NCBI GenBank assembly: GCA_004026145.2
Contig: CP034980.1
Location: 6,577,897 to 6,641,896 of the forward strand
Origin: Takifugu bimaculatus
Taxonomy: Eukaryota; Chordata; Actinopteri; Tetraodontiformes; Tetraodontidae
Direction of reading: 5' to 3'
DNA: 64,000 nucleotides
The translations under genes were made by a program, and so were the position numbers. Numbering within the stretch: the first letter of the stretch is position 1; every line of letters begins with the position of its first letter. Positions 34,801-47,600 of this stretch are shown here, piece after piece. The notes beneath the pieces were generated by a model, which saw only the letters and a list, made by a program, of their open reading frames with translations, was not told where the DNA came from and ran no database searches.

Positions 34801-36048
34801 GAGGAAGTGAAGGTGGCTTAGAAAAGGTGTGAAAGAGAGAAAAGGTTATCTGGACAGTGATTTTTGTTGATCAGTTCTCATTGCATCGGGCTTCTTTTGT
34901 GGCGCCACTCATATAATATTTATGAGCGGCATGTCAACAGAGTGCTGTGGGAGGAGGCGCTGGCAGCTCAAAGACCTGTGGTGGGTTCAAATATGCTGCC
35001 ACATGCAGGGCAGGGCCGGCTGTTAGGGGATCCATTTTCTGTTGGAGCCCATTTTGGTATCCATATTAAAGATTGGTACATTGCAAAACAAGGGCTTCTT
35101 TTACTAAAAGAAACCAAAAATCACAGTTATTTCTGATTCCTGTGGAACGATTACACATCAACGGTGACTCAGCCAATCTGGAGGCTCACCGTTGTTGTTT
35201 AGGAGCTGCATTTCACTGGACTCATAAAGCTGAAGTTTGCTGTTTGTGCTGCAATATTAATGGTTTGCTGCTATAGATAGGGACACGTTATTTCCTCATT
35301 TCCTTGTAATGGGTTGACCTCACCACTCTATCCAGGCTGAAGCTAAATCCCTTCCTTCCTTTTCAGTGTGTTAATCTTTTAATTAAAAGGACAAACTCTG
35401 TTGGGGAAACGATGCATTAAAATTGAGACAGATGCTAAAAACAGTAGGGGTGAGGGAGGCTGAAAGAGGTGGAGGGAAAAAAAGGGAGGGAAGCTGACGA
35501 GCTGAACAGATGAGGCACTAGAACAAAGTGTTTTGTGCAGTGCAAAAAAAAAAGGAGTGAAAAGCGAGCGATGAAAGTCTAGTTTAACAGAGATCTTTGT
35601 GAAGCTCATCTCCTGCTCCAGGTAAACTCTTTAGTGTTAATGTCCAAATGGAGCTGGAACGCTGCAGGGCCCCATCACCGCATCGGTTCTGCACTCATTA
35701 GAATGCGTCTGCTCTGCACGGGCGCCGTGCACGTCGCTTCCCTCCTCATCATCACTGCAACTGCCACACCTGCACCAAAACCTTAGAGCTAATGAAAACA
35801 CAGCCCGTAATCTCCTGGATTCTTCATCCGAGAATTCGCATGGTGGCTGCAGCAGGTGTGGATGGAAACAAGTCTGCAGTCTCATGTGTGTGTCCGTACG
35901 TGCGCGTGTGTGCGCGTGTGGTTGGGTGGGCAGATGCTGGGATATATTTAGCTTTGATAACAAATGTCCTGGGATGCAGACCCATCTAGTCACTAATGAT
36001 GGTGAGCATCTGCGAAGAGAAGAGTCCAGAAACGAACACGTGTGCAAG

Positions 36049-36087
<39 letters not shown>

Positions 36088-37996
36088 ATGCACGCGCATG
36101 TGTGTGTTTTTGATGGATAATTCATGGAGCAGGAGGAGAGAAGAAAATTAGCAGAGCAACAGAGGCAGAGAAAGAGACAAAAAACACAGAAATTAGCTTC
36201 AAAATGAAGATAAGTAGAAATAACAAAGAGAGCAAAGAAAATAATGCTTGAGAAGTCACAACAACAACAATAATAATAATGCCAATTATTAATAATAACA
36301 AATGCAGTCAGATACAACTCACATGGTGGACAAGGAGTGCAAGGTGGAAAAGGCTCCTGGGGCGATGCTGGAGATTCTGTTGTCATACAGTGACAGCAGA
36401 CGCACAGAACTGAGACCCGTAAAAGTGCTGTTGTCGATGCAGCTGATCTGGTTGCTCCGCAGCATTCTGGAAGAACACAATCCATTTATTTATCTTCTTC
36501 ATCTTAATCCACTAAAGCATGTTTACAACCCCATTCTGAAACCAGTCCCTTCAGCGTCTATAAAGAACTTCCCAGAAGTTTAACTTTAAAATACTAAAGC
36601 GAGTGGGGAGGGACGTGCAGCCACTTGTAATTACGGATGAAAGGTAAGACAGAGTAGGGGAAATTCAAACCAGACCCCTGCAGGGCAGCTATGACACAGA
36701 CTTCAATATGACATTAGCTTTTTGACATGCAGTCATGTGAGACCACGCTAACCGAGTTAGTTAACATCAGCCATCTCTGGGACAGGATAACCTAGTTAGC
36801 AGGGCTATTACTGGGATGGGGAGCCCCTTAACATGATACAGAGACAGGCATGATACCATTAGAGAGTCAATAGACAGCATAAATATACATGATAGCATTA
36901 GCTAGTCATTACTGAGCATGTACAGGCAACATTAGCTCAGGATTTTGAACTCTATCCTGTAACCCTTAATTGGATGCCAGCCTTATACACAGTGGGTTGC
37001 CAAATTAGAGGGAGATCAATATAGTTTCATTAGCTGAAGTTTCAGGATGCTTCACTCGGCTGTCATTCCTTTTCTCCGGAAAAGTTAAAGGTAACAGCGA
37101 GGGACTCATAAAACCATTGTTTCATATTTAAAAGCAAGGCCCTTTCTTTAAAACCAATTGTTTTGTTTTTGGTTTTTTTTCAGCTTACATAGGCAGAAAA
37201 AAAGACAAACTTACAGCGTTTTCAGGCCGCTCAGGCCTCTGAACATGCGTCCCTGCAGTCCAGTTAACTTGTTCCCCGTCAACAGCAGCTCCAAAACTCC
37301 ACTCGCTCCATCAAACAGCACCCTCGCGGATGTCCCTCAGCTTATTGTTGCTCAGGTTGCTGCAGGCCGAACACACACACACGCACATTAAGACGGTGTT
37401 GCACGTTCACCAGCAGATCTTCATTATGCATATGCTTCAGTGTAGAGCTGAGGGCAACATGGGCTGCACAAGTTTGGCTTTAATGTGCAAAAAAAGCACT
37501 TCAAACTGGCTATTTTAATCCAAAACCCCTCTGTAGTGTCTTCACTCAACAGCTTGCAACTATTATGGTAACATTAGACACACACACTCCCACATAAATA
37601 ACATTTAATAACATAAGTGGTCCCACACACAAAGAAAAGTTCACTGTCCATCGTCCTTGGAAACAAAAACATGAAGCCATAGATTCAGATGACAGCTAGC
37701 AGCTTTCAATCCTTTTTTTTTCTTTTTTTTGACTTCTCTTATCAACTTTATGGCAGTCGAGAGGAAAAGAGCAGAAAACAGACAGAAAACGTGAGGGGGA
37801 GGACACGTGTGCAAAATTTCTGTGGTCGTTCAGCATCACATGAGGAGAGTAAATGAAGAGATGACGAGATAACGAAGAGGTGAAGAACAGAGAGGGAAAA
37901 TGGAAATGAACGCTGCCCAATCTGCAGTTTATTGTTAGTGACACTGCTAGATGGTTAGCAATTTCCTCTCCAATAAATCAACTTCCGCTTTCTGCT

Positions 37997-38058
<62 letters not shown>

Positions 38059-40037
38059 ACACACACAAATGTACGCACTCACTCACACACAGATAAGCAC
38101 TGACTGTAAATCTGCAGCGAAAGCTCATCTTCTATTTCAATTTATTTAATATTACTTTCCTCCATACCTCCCACATGCACTTCCCCACTTCCTTCCTCTC
38201 CACATTGCTCATTTTCCTGTTCTCCTTGATTCTTCAGCAATTGGCGTTTTCCCTTTATTTTCCTTTCATAATTGCGTCATTTCCTTCCAAAGCAGAGCTC
38301 TAAATATTCGCCCGTTCAATCTGTTCTCATTTCGTCTCATGGGTGCTGCCTTCACTGTCACTAATGTGTAGAACATAGAATAATTGTCCAAGAGTAATAC
38401 CCCATTTGACATGAAGTGAAGCACCCCCTTTGCCACAAACACATCACACTCCCAATCATCTCTTCATTAGAATGCATGAAAAAAAAAAGGTATACATACA
38501 TTTTCCTGAGGTTAGGCAACTTCTTAAAGAGCCCCGTAGCCTCCAGGACAACAATCTCGTTGTCATTTAACCTCCTGCAGGGAGAAAGATAAAGGAAAAA
38601 TGACATTATATATTTTTCATGGAGCACACTGCTTGCAGGGCAATATAAGTAAGTGGGGGACTAATGACCACGGGGAGGTTAAATGGCCTGTCGTGTTTGT
38701 GCTGCATGTTTTCGGCTGTGTGAGGTGCTGCACCACAAAATCAGAAGAGGGATAAAGAAAGGGGGAAGGAGATGGATAAATCTCTTGGATGTGATCATCA
38801 ATACCCTCACCGCCCTAAGCCACGTGAAAACAGCTTGAAAGATAGTGAGCTTAACATCTGCTTTATAGAGGTAATTTGTACTAAGAGGATGCTGCTAAAA
38901 TGGTGCGTTTTGTCTGAGTGTGTGTGTGTGTGTGTGAGAGAAGGATAGATGGAGTGAAGGAGGTAAAGGTTCAGCCGGAGGAGCACTCTCTGTTTCGAAA
39001 TGCAAGAGAAGACCAAAGAAATCTGCTGGGTTGAAGGTTCCGAGCCCCTTTGCCTCTGTGGGCTCCCGGAAAACTCTTCTTTGTTTATGTGCAATATAAC
39101 TGAATTGAAAGGTTATTCATTTCTCAGGTCTCAATTGTTATTTCTGACACAGGAAGTGATTTATGGAGGACAAATCCAGTAGTCCCCTTTCATATTTACT
39201 GAACATCCTCTAGTCTTTCTGTCACAGAGAGGAGAGGCCTTCAGCTCAGACGCTGATTTAGCCTGATAAAGGAGGCTATGCAGGTGACAACCGGTGCTTC
39301 TGGCTTCCAACAGACTGGTAGTGTTCTGCTGGGAGGGCTGGGAGATGGCCTCAAAGAACGGGAGACACTCTGATGCTGCCATCTAACCAACCATAAAGGA
39401 CGGAATTTATATATTTGACAGGACGCACTGTGGGAAAAGAGACAGGAGGAAGGCCAGAAGGGCCGATGGTAGGAAGGTTCTCAGAGAAACAGAAGCGCCC
39501 AGAGAGGGAGCAGCGTTCTGAAGGACAGCCTGTGTTATGACTGACTAACTGCAACTGTCCAGAAGCTATTCTTCATTAACAGGACCGTGATGTTCTCCAA
39601 GAAATGTTCCGTTAGCTCACGTCTCAGCGGCTCAGCAATATGATAAACTTTGTCACTTGCTAGTTTCCTTTTTCCTCTCAGTGAAAATGGTTTTGTATGA
39701 AGTGAAGCTGCTGAAAATAAGAAAGAAAAGGAAGGAATTGATTCTTTATGGTGACACAATTTGCCGCAATTTAGAATAATTAAAAAAAAAAAAGATTAAA
39801 ATGGAAGCCAAGTGAATCGTTAACAGCTGCTTGACACCTACACATAAGATCCTGTTATAATATTATCATAATAGGGTGTGTGTGTCTGTGTATGTCTGTG
39901 TGTGTCTGTGTGAGTGTATGCCAGCTAGAAAAGATTGTTGAAAAGGCGTCTTTGTGTGGGAGCTGAACATGAAAATGGCTTTTATGATATTCCTCCGTTA
40001 GTGGTGAAAGGCTGGTGTAAATCAGCTTTCATTTGTG

Positions 40038-40081
<44 letters not shown>

Positions 40082-43013
40082 GTCCAAAGAGAGAGATTAC
40101 ATTTTGTATGCTTTCTTTAAGCTCGATCTCTCACTTGCAATGGTTGTTGGGTTATAAATACAGAAAAGCAGCTGACTCACAGGTCGGTGGTGTGTTCAGG
40201 GACGTGTGGAGGAACACGGGTCAGTTTGAGATTGGAGCAGTCGACCACTGTGCCTTCGCAGCGACACTTTTCTGGACAAACCAGATCCTGGAAGCACTCC
40301 CCGTTCAGGCGACTGCGATAGTCCTCTTGACCTGGGAGGAAAGAGTGGGCAAGAACAAAAAGAGTGCAGAAGTGGAGGAATAAGAGGGAAAAACCAAAGG
40401 TTGGCAGAGGGAAGGAAGTGAAATAGCAGAAAAACAAAAGGTTCTTGTCACCCACCCTGTGTCATAAATACACCCCAAAAATCCTTCAACCAATATTAAA
40501 CCAGAAAAATAGGATGTAGCGTTTTCCCCTAAAATACAGGAAGGCAGAAAAGGATTTATACTGAAAACATTTCTTCACTGGGGGACGTAACAGAAGTAAA
40601 GCGTGATTTTGTAAAGTTCAGCCATGCTAGCTCACTGAAGCGCTGCCATTGGTCCATTCGATAGCTGAGACTGACACGTAGGTGGGAGACAGAGTGGGTT
40701 AGAGTCATTCCCAGATGTAGTCGCTCGGGGGGTCACCCCTTTGTAAAGTGCCTGGGGACAACGCTGACTATAGCAGCTGCTACATGGATAAAGTTCTTGG
40801 TAGATTTAACCAGGAACTCAAAACAAGTGCAGAGGATTGAATATGGGAATAAGTCATTCAACTCTGGTGGTTCAGAACATTTGTGGGTGCGCGTACATCC
40901 TAATGCGTAACAATGCTCCTAATGCTCACTCTAAATTGTATTAAATTAACAGTCTGCTAGAAATAAAGCTTTAATATTTGATAACTGCTGATCATCCTAG
41001 ATGAAAATGGCTAATAACCCTTATAATCACACAAAATCAGATATTTAGACGCATATGAGACATACAAAATGGAAATAAAAATGCATTACTTTGCCCTTAA
41101 ATCTGTTTCTGTCCCGGGATGTGTGACTGGCTGGGAGGGGCAGGTGGGTGTGTGCTCAGCGGTCCCTGGCGCTTGACGGAACCATGTGATGTCACAATAG
41201 GCGGGGCCACATGGTTAGATCAAGCACAAGAGACAGCCGCGCGAGCCAATCAGAATGCAGGTCCACACAGGAAGAAGACGGGGCAACAGAGAGCCGCACC
41301 AATCAGGATGGGAGTGGGGTGGGGTGGGGGGGGGGGGGGGTTAGGGGTGGGGAGGAGGGGCAGGGGCAGGGGCAGGTTCCAAATGAGGGGGGGAGGAGAG
41401 GCGACAGACAGCTGCAGATCCACATAGAAAAGGAACGGGACCAGACAACTGTCCAGCAACAGCAAAAAAAAAAAAAAAAAATGTCCACAGCGGTCCAGAG
41501 AGGAAGAGGAGATGCAAGGAGAGGCCACAGACAGGAGGGGCTGAAGCAGAGAGGAGCGCCACGGCTGGGGTTAGGAGCGCCGCTGAGCTGGGACAGTGTG
41601 CTAACCTCAAACTCGTACTGCCATGGCAACAGATACGCGTCGATGGTCGTAAAAAAAAAGCCCAAAACCGTTAGACTGGAGCAAATGATCCACATTCTGC
41701 TGTCATGATCATGTTGAGACTCATCCCTTCTGACAAATCCACAGTTACAGACATAAATAGGAATAATGTTTGATTAAGAAACCAACACGGAGAGGATGGA
41801 GAGAGGGACCGGGTGCTAACGTTCTAATGTCACATACGCGGTCACACACTGATTCATTTGCTGACACAAGTGGGCAATCAAAGCCAAAGCTCGGTCCCTG
41901 CTGAGGCAATTTTGTGCTGCTGCAGTATACAGAGCTGCTTTGTCTTGTAAACAGTGAGACACCGGTGGATTAAATTAAAGGTAATAACGTTCTCCCAACA
42001 CTGCCATCAAGAGAAGCAGACTGGGAGCTTGTTGCTGTTACACAAATGTAATATTTTTATCATGGTTTCGGTGTGGATTGTGAGCTTTTTCCCCACGCAT
42101 GTCTTACCTGTGCACCTGAACTTCTTGCCTTTCACCTGGCTGATGCGTTTATTAGCCAGCCGCCTGGGGTGGCTGCAGCGGGCGCCGCTGGTCTCTATCG
42201 GGTTGTCAAACAAGTAGTCGGCCAGCCACTTCAGGTGACAGTCACACATAAAGGGATTCTGGGCCAGGTGGCTGGGAGAGAGCCGGAGAGTCAGCAGAGA
42301 GAAGTAGATCACGAGAACAGACAATGGGAACCACAAATATGGATGACTTCACGTAACTGATATCTGATACAGCTGTCATCTGGGTGACTTCAACCGTATG
42401 TTGGAGCTCTAGTTTATCCTTTTTTTTCAGATTTCAACTGAACAAACTCCCTTTTACTCACAGAGTCTTGATGGAGCGCAGCGGCGCGAAGAGCCCCTTG
42501 CTAATGGTTTGCAGTTTGTTGTCGTACAGCGACAGCAGGTTGAGGTTCTGCAGGTCTTGGAAGGTGTTGACTCTCAGACAGTTGATTTTGTTGGCATTTA
42601 GCAGCCTGGAACATAAAGATTGAGGATTTGTTAGTCACCCCACCTGTTTAACTGTCTTGGTTTTATTATCTGTGCGAGCTGCAGAAAACAAAGATAAACA
42701 CATCTGATGACGTTTATTTTGCAAAAGCATCGCTCCCTTTTCAGCCTCTTACACGGTCCTCGTTATATATTTAGATATGTATAATAACATATTTTTGCTA
42801 CATTATTACAGAGACTTTTTTTAAATTTCTGTTGATGTGTTGATGATTTGTATCATGGAAATGATGAACATAAAAATAATTAGAGTTTGGAATTAAGATG
42901 ACCTAAAGGTGTCTTCCCCCCACTCAGTGTTGTTCTGCTGGCCACATCATCCTCATAAATACACATGCTGTCATACTCTGACATGTACACAGCAGCATTA
43001 ACAGCCAGATGCA

Positions 43014-43054
<41 letters not shown>

Positions 43055-44593
43055 GCACACACACACGCACACACTGTGACATAGCCACACCTCATTAGGC
43101 AGCTCACAGGGGGAACTAATTAGAAGAAAATGCACCACTAAATCAGAGCAGCGGGGAGAATATAATATAAACAACAGACCAGCAACTGTACAAAACAATA
43201 AACACATCTTTTTCATGGACAGTTGACATTTAGTTTGATTAACCAGTGAAAGCAAATATATAGAATTAATCACCACTGTGGAAGAATAACAACATATTGG
43301 AGTTTCACCAGTCAGAGGTGAAAGTTTCTGCAGTCTCGTTTGTGGGACTGACCAATGAGGTGCTAGACATAAATATTTAAAAAGTCCTTCAGTACTGTGA
43401 TTTATTTATTGATTTACAGGAAATCCCAGTGCACAGGAACATGGATGATCACATTACAGGAACACTCATTCATGTATAAACATATATAAAATATTCAGAG
43501 CATCATGGGACGGTCTGGGGAAAACTGTATCAGAGGTTCCTAAATATTAATGATGCCATATTACATCTTGACATTAAAACACAAAGATATCTGGCTTCCC
43601 GGAAGCTCTTCTCCAACCTTTATTGTATTTCCATCTCAATCCAATCTATCCACTAATTCACCCCCAGTCGCTCAGCCCGACTTTGCGCCATGCATCCTAA
43701 TGATTCACCTGCGTATGTAAAATGTATTTGTGGATTAGGTTCACTCATCCTTATTCACTTCGCTTTGCTTCACTTCCCTTTACGACGGAAAAGCCGGGAA
43801 CATTTGCTGTTTCTGCAGTGGACTGCGGCATTTACGGGGGACCATGTGCCGCCATCCAAACTAATGCAACCATTAGAGGAGAAAGAATTTTTACTGCATG
43901 CAGAACTACTGCAGCAGGGTGGGCCCATGCACCCACTTATTGTACGTACTAAATGTTTGGGGAACTGTGGGAGATTGCAGCTTTTATTACAGAACACCAA
44001 TTTATCTCATGTTAATCATTTAAGAAAGATTTAGCGTACACAACAGCACAGCAGATGGAGGGTTAATGCAGAGGATTTTTATGAGCTGCTACTGTGCTAT
44101 AGCAATGATTACCAAGCCATGCCCCTCCCCATAAAATTACCCCCGTACTGTATATTGAAGCAATAAGACCCGGAATGTGATCATCATACCGTAATGAATT
44201 TCTGCAGCCAAGTCACCAAACCATAATCATCCATTCTGCTTATCCAGCATCAGAATGAAGCAAATGGGAAAATGAAGAGATGTCGTCAGTGTCTGAGGAG
44301 ATCTTGCGTTTATCGCTGAAGACCATCGAGCGCTTCACATATATTTCCACACAACCCATTTGTAGCACTGCTGTTATACTGGTGTTATACTGGTATTATA
44401 CTGGTATTATACTGGTGTTATACTGGTATTATACTGGTGTTATACTGGTGTTATACTGCTGTGGAGCGACTGGGCGAATTATAGTGCTGCAGAGCCAGAA
44501 AAACACCAGCGGTCCCTCAGTTGTGTATCTGTCCTTTAAATATTGGGTTTTTTTTTCTTTGTAATTCCAGGGCTTTCCATGGGGACCCCCCTC

Positions 44594-44640
<47 letters not shown>

Positions 44641-47600
44641 ACAGACATACACAGAAAGGAAGGCATAATACGAAAACCTCACACAGACAGTACTTACAGT
44701 AGCTGCAGGGAAACCAGTCCATCAAATAATCCCTTGGGCAGCTCTGTGATCTTGTTACCATAGAGCACCCTGTACAGGGAAGACAAAACAATATACGGTA
44801 ATATGGGCCACAGAGTTTAACAGGCTGTTCACACACACTAAGACATACACAGTCCGAACCCTGCCCTAAAGCAAGATGAGATCTGCTGTAGCCACAAATA
44901 CTGGCATTGACTGACACATCTGTCTTTTAGGCTGGTTATTCTGGAAATTGCCACAGAGCGAAGGAGCTGTTTGCTGACGGATTCGGTCAATATTCTTCCA
45001 AAGCTTGTCTGCTAATTACAAATGTTCATGTGATTGGTTTTAATAACAGCAAAGCGACTGTTTTGGGTGTGGCTGCCTTGTTTTTGCTAACATTGTGGAA
45101 TGGAGACCAATTCTTTAAATACTTTTGATAGCAGCAGCAATAAAACATGTTGTCAGCATAATGAAGGTTCAGTGGCAAAGAGATTCCAGGTATTTGCCCT
45201 CATGTCAAGTTACAAAAAAAATATATCATTAAATTGAGTAAAAGAATCGGGTTAAAATATTTATTGCATCCGGATGTCAAAACTGATATAATGTTATATA
45301 TATACAGCTCCACCTGCAGCATAAAGCATTTAATCCACTTGGGCAAATTCATAATTTGCGACCCTGCACCTCGCCTGGCCTCTGCGGCAGGAGTCACCTC
45401 CCAGTGACAGTCCTGTTCGGCTGAATCGGTTACAATTGCTTTCCGTCATTTTCAACGCCCAGCAGAGTTCACCTTGTCTGCTCCATGTTGTCTGTCTGTC
45501 TGTTTCATTTTCATGCTCTAGATTGATTCAAATTAAACTGTCCTTCATGTTGTTATCGCGCTCACCCTCGGCGCTTGTGGAGAATTATAGGCACACGTGC
45601 AAATCCAAACACCCAGCATGTACACACACGGCACGGTGTTGCGCTACAGCTGTCAACATCAACAGAGGCAACACTGCCATTTGTTAAATGCCTGCAAAGC
45701 CAATTACTTCCCAGCTCATGCATTTGTGTGTGTGTTTGTGTGTTCTTGTCGTACTTACAGTGAGGTGAGTGAGCGAAGGCCATTGAAAGCATCTGCAGCA
45801 ATGTCAGAAATCTGGTTCTTACTCAAATCACTGGGGACAAGAGACAAAGGGTAGTTAAGTAGAATGATCAGGTAATGAGTCTGTGCTAGACGCAGCAAAC
45901 AGATTATCATAAATATATGAGCTGGGGTTAATCTCGTATTTCTCTTAATAAGGAGAGAAGGCAAAACAAACTCTATAGAGCTGAATTCAAAGGGATTTAC
46001 AATAGTAAAATGGTGCTCAGCTTAATTTAAACAATCCCCTGAAAATAATCTCCACTTCTGTTTTTCTGGAGTTCCCCAAGGCTGTATACTGGAATACTTT
46101 TGTTGACTTCCTTGACAAGCATCTGAGCATTTTAGGTTAAACTGTTAATGGAAAAAAAAATGCAGCGGCAGTAAACTGTAAAGTGTCAGTTATGCCATCC
46201 AGGTCCTTGAGGTGACGTGGATCAGGGAGCGAATGGGGACTATGTGTGGTCACGATTCGAGTTTCAGACTTGTGTGCTGGTCGTGTGTGTTGGAGTGCGT
46301 TGTGCACTTCTATACAGACATACTTACATCCGCTTTAGCTTTTTATAGGCACTGAAGGCTCCTGCGGGGACACTTTTAATCAAATTTTGCTCCAAACGAC
46401 TGAAAAAGAGAGAAAAAGAGTGATTGGTGACAGGAAATCCTAAAAAAATTGTCATTTTCGACCCCATCGGTGTTTAATTTCAGTGAGGACAGAAATGATC
46501 ATTTGTTGTCATCGAGAATTGTTTAGCCAATCCCCTCGGCCAAGCGTGAGAGTACAGCAAGTTCAAAAGGTGGCTGTTCCAATCAAGCAGCTACACGATA
46601 TTTCTGCAGGTTGGTCAGTGCTTTGCAGCAGGGACCAGCGAAGGTCATTCAGTGTGAAATGTGTTACACTTTAGAGCTCAGCTGTAACAGCCAACGTGTG
46701 AAAATCGCCGTTTTTTGACCGAGATTCAGAGTGCAGAACAACCAGCCTGACTGCAAACAGCAGAGAAGCATTAACATGTATCCTATTTAAATGTCTTTTC
46801 TCTCTTTCTTTCAACAATTATTCATAAAGACATCACATTCCACTTTTAGGCTGGGGGGAAACGAAATAATTTACCTGTTTTGCTCCAGAAGGCTTCAGAC
46901 TCAATATACCACTGTGGTTACATATCTTTATTTGCATACAGGGATCCATCAGAAGCAGGCTCAAGGCTTATGTTGGGTAAAATAGACAATACTTTAGGTC
47001 CTGCTCTCCTGATGGCCTCACTAACACATTCATTTATGTAGCTCATGCATTGTTAATGTTACTCTGCTGCTCTGGTGAAAAGAGGAGCCGGCACCAAGAA
47101 AGAGAAGTTACAGAAAGGATGAGAAGAAAATGAGAAGTCAGAGAAAGTTTCAGATAAAGGATGGAAACACCAGGAAGAGCAAAGAAAGCAAAGAACCACA
47201 GAAGTGGGAAATCAAAGAGGTGGAAAAGTGTGGACATCAGGGGAGGAGAGGGAAGAAATTAGAGCAGCAAAAGATGCAGTGAGGTCCCAAGGCCAGCTAC
47301 AGGGTCATCTGTCAGAATGATAAATGGGAGCTACTCCACCCTTCTCCTTCATCTCCTCCTCTTCCTCAGCTTCTATTATGTCTTGTTCATGACCTCCAAT
47401 CTCATCCCTCTTTCTCCACTTTCTTTGATTATCTAACTCATTAATCAATCTAGCAGTTGTTGCTCATCAGTCTGGACTTGGAGATGTATTCAGATGAGGC
47501 GAACGCTTGGTGGGAGAAATAAATACATTTTAACTTTATTACAACGATGCGTGAACCTAATTTTGTTTTAAGCTACAAAATGCCAACTCAAGTGGTTTTA

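Larger units (their letters stand above)
42606..44697 (-). other. slit3: slit3 intron, 2.1 kb
   Basis: It carries an AC microsatellite (43014-43074), an 11-bp minisatellite (44372-44459) and a C/CA tract (44595-44642). No exon or RNA gene was recognised. Confidence 0.75.

Noticed and set aside
35637..36485. 282-residue open frame on the minus strand
   Set aside because: It runs over a slit3 exon (36323-36466) in the wrong frame and continues through a CA repeat; the conserved LRR frame is the real one.
43690..44034. 114-residue plus-strand frame within a slit3 intron
   Set aside because: No recognisable family, no promoter or splice evidence, and overlapping open frames on both strands suggest chance.
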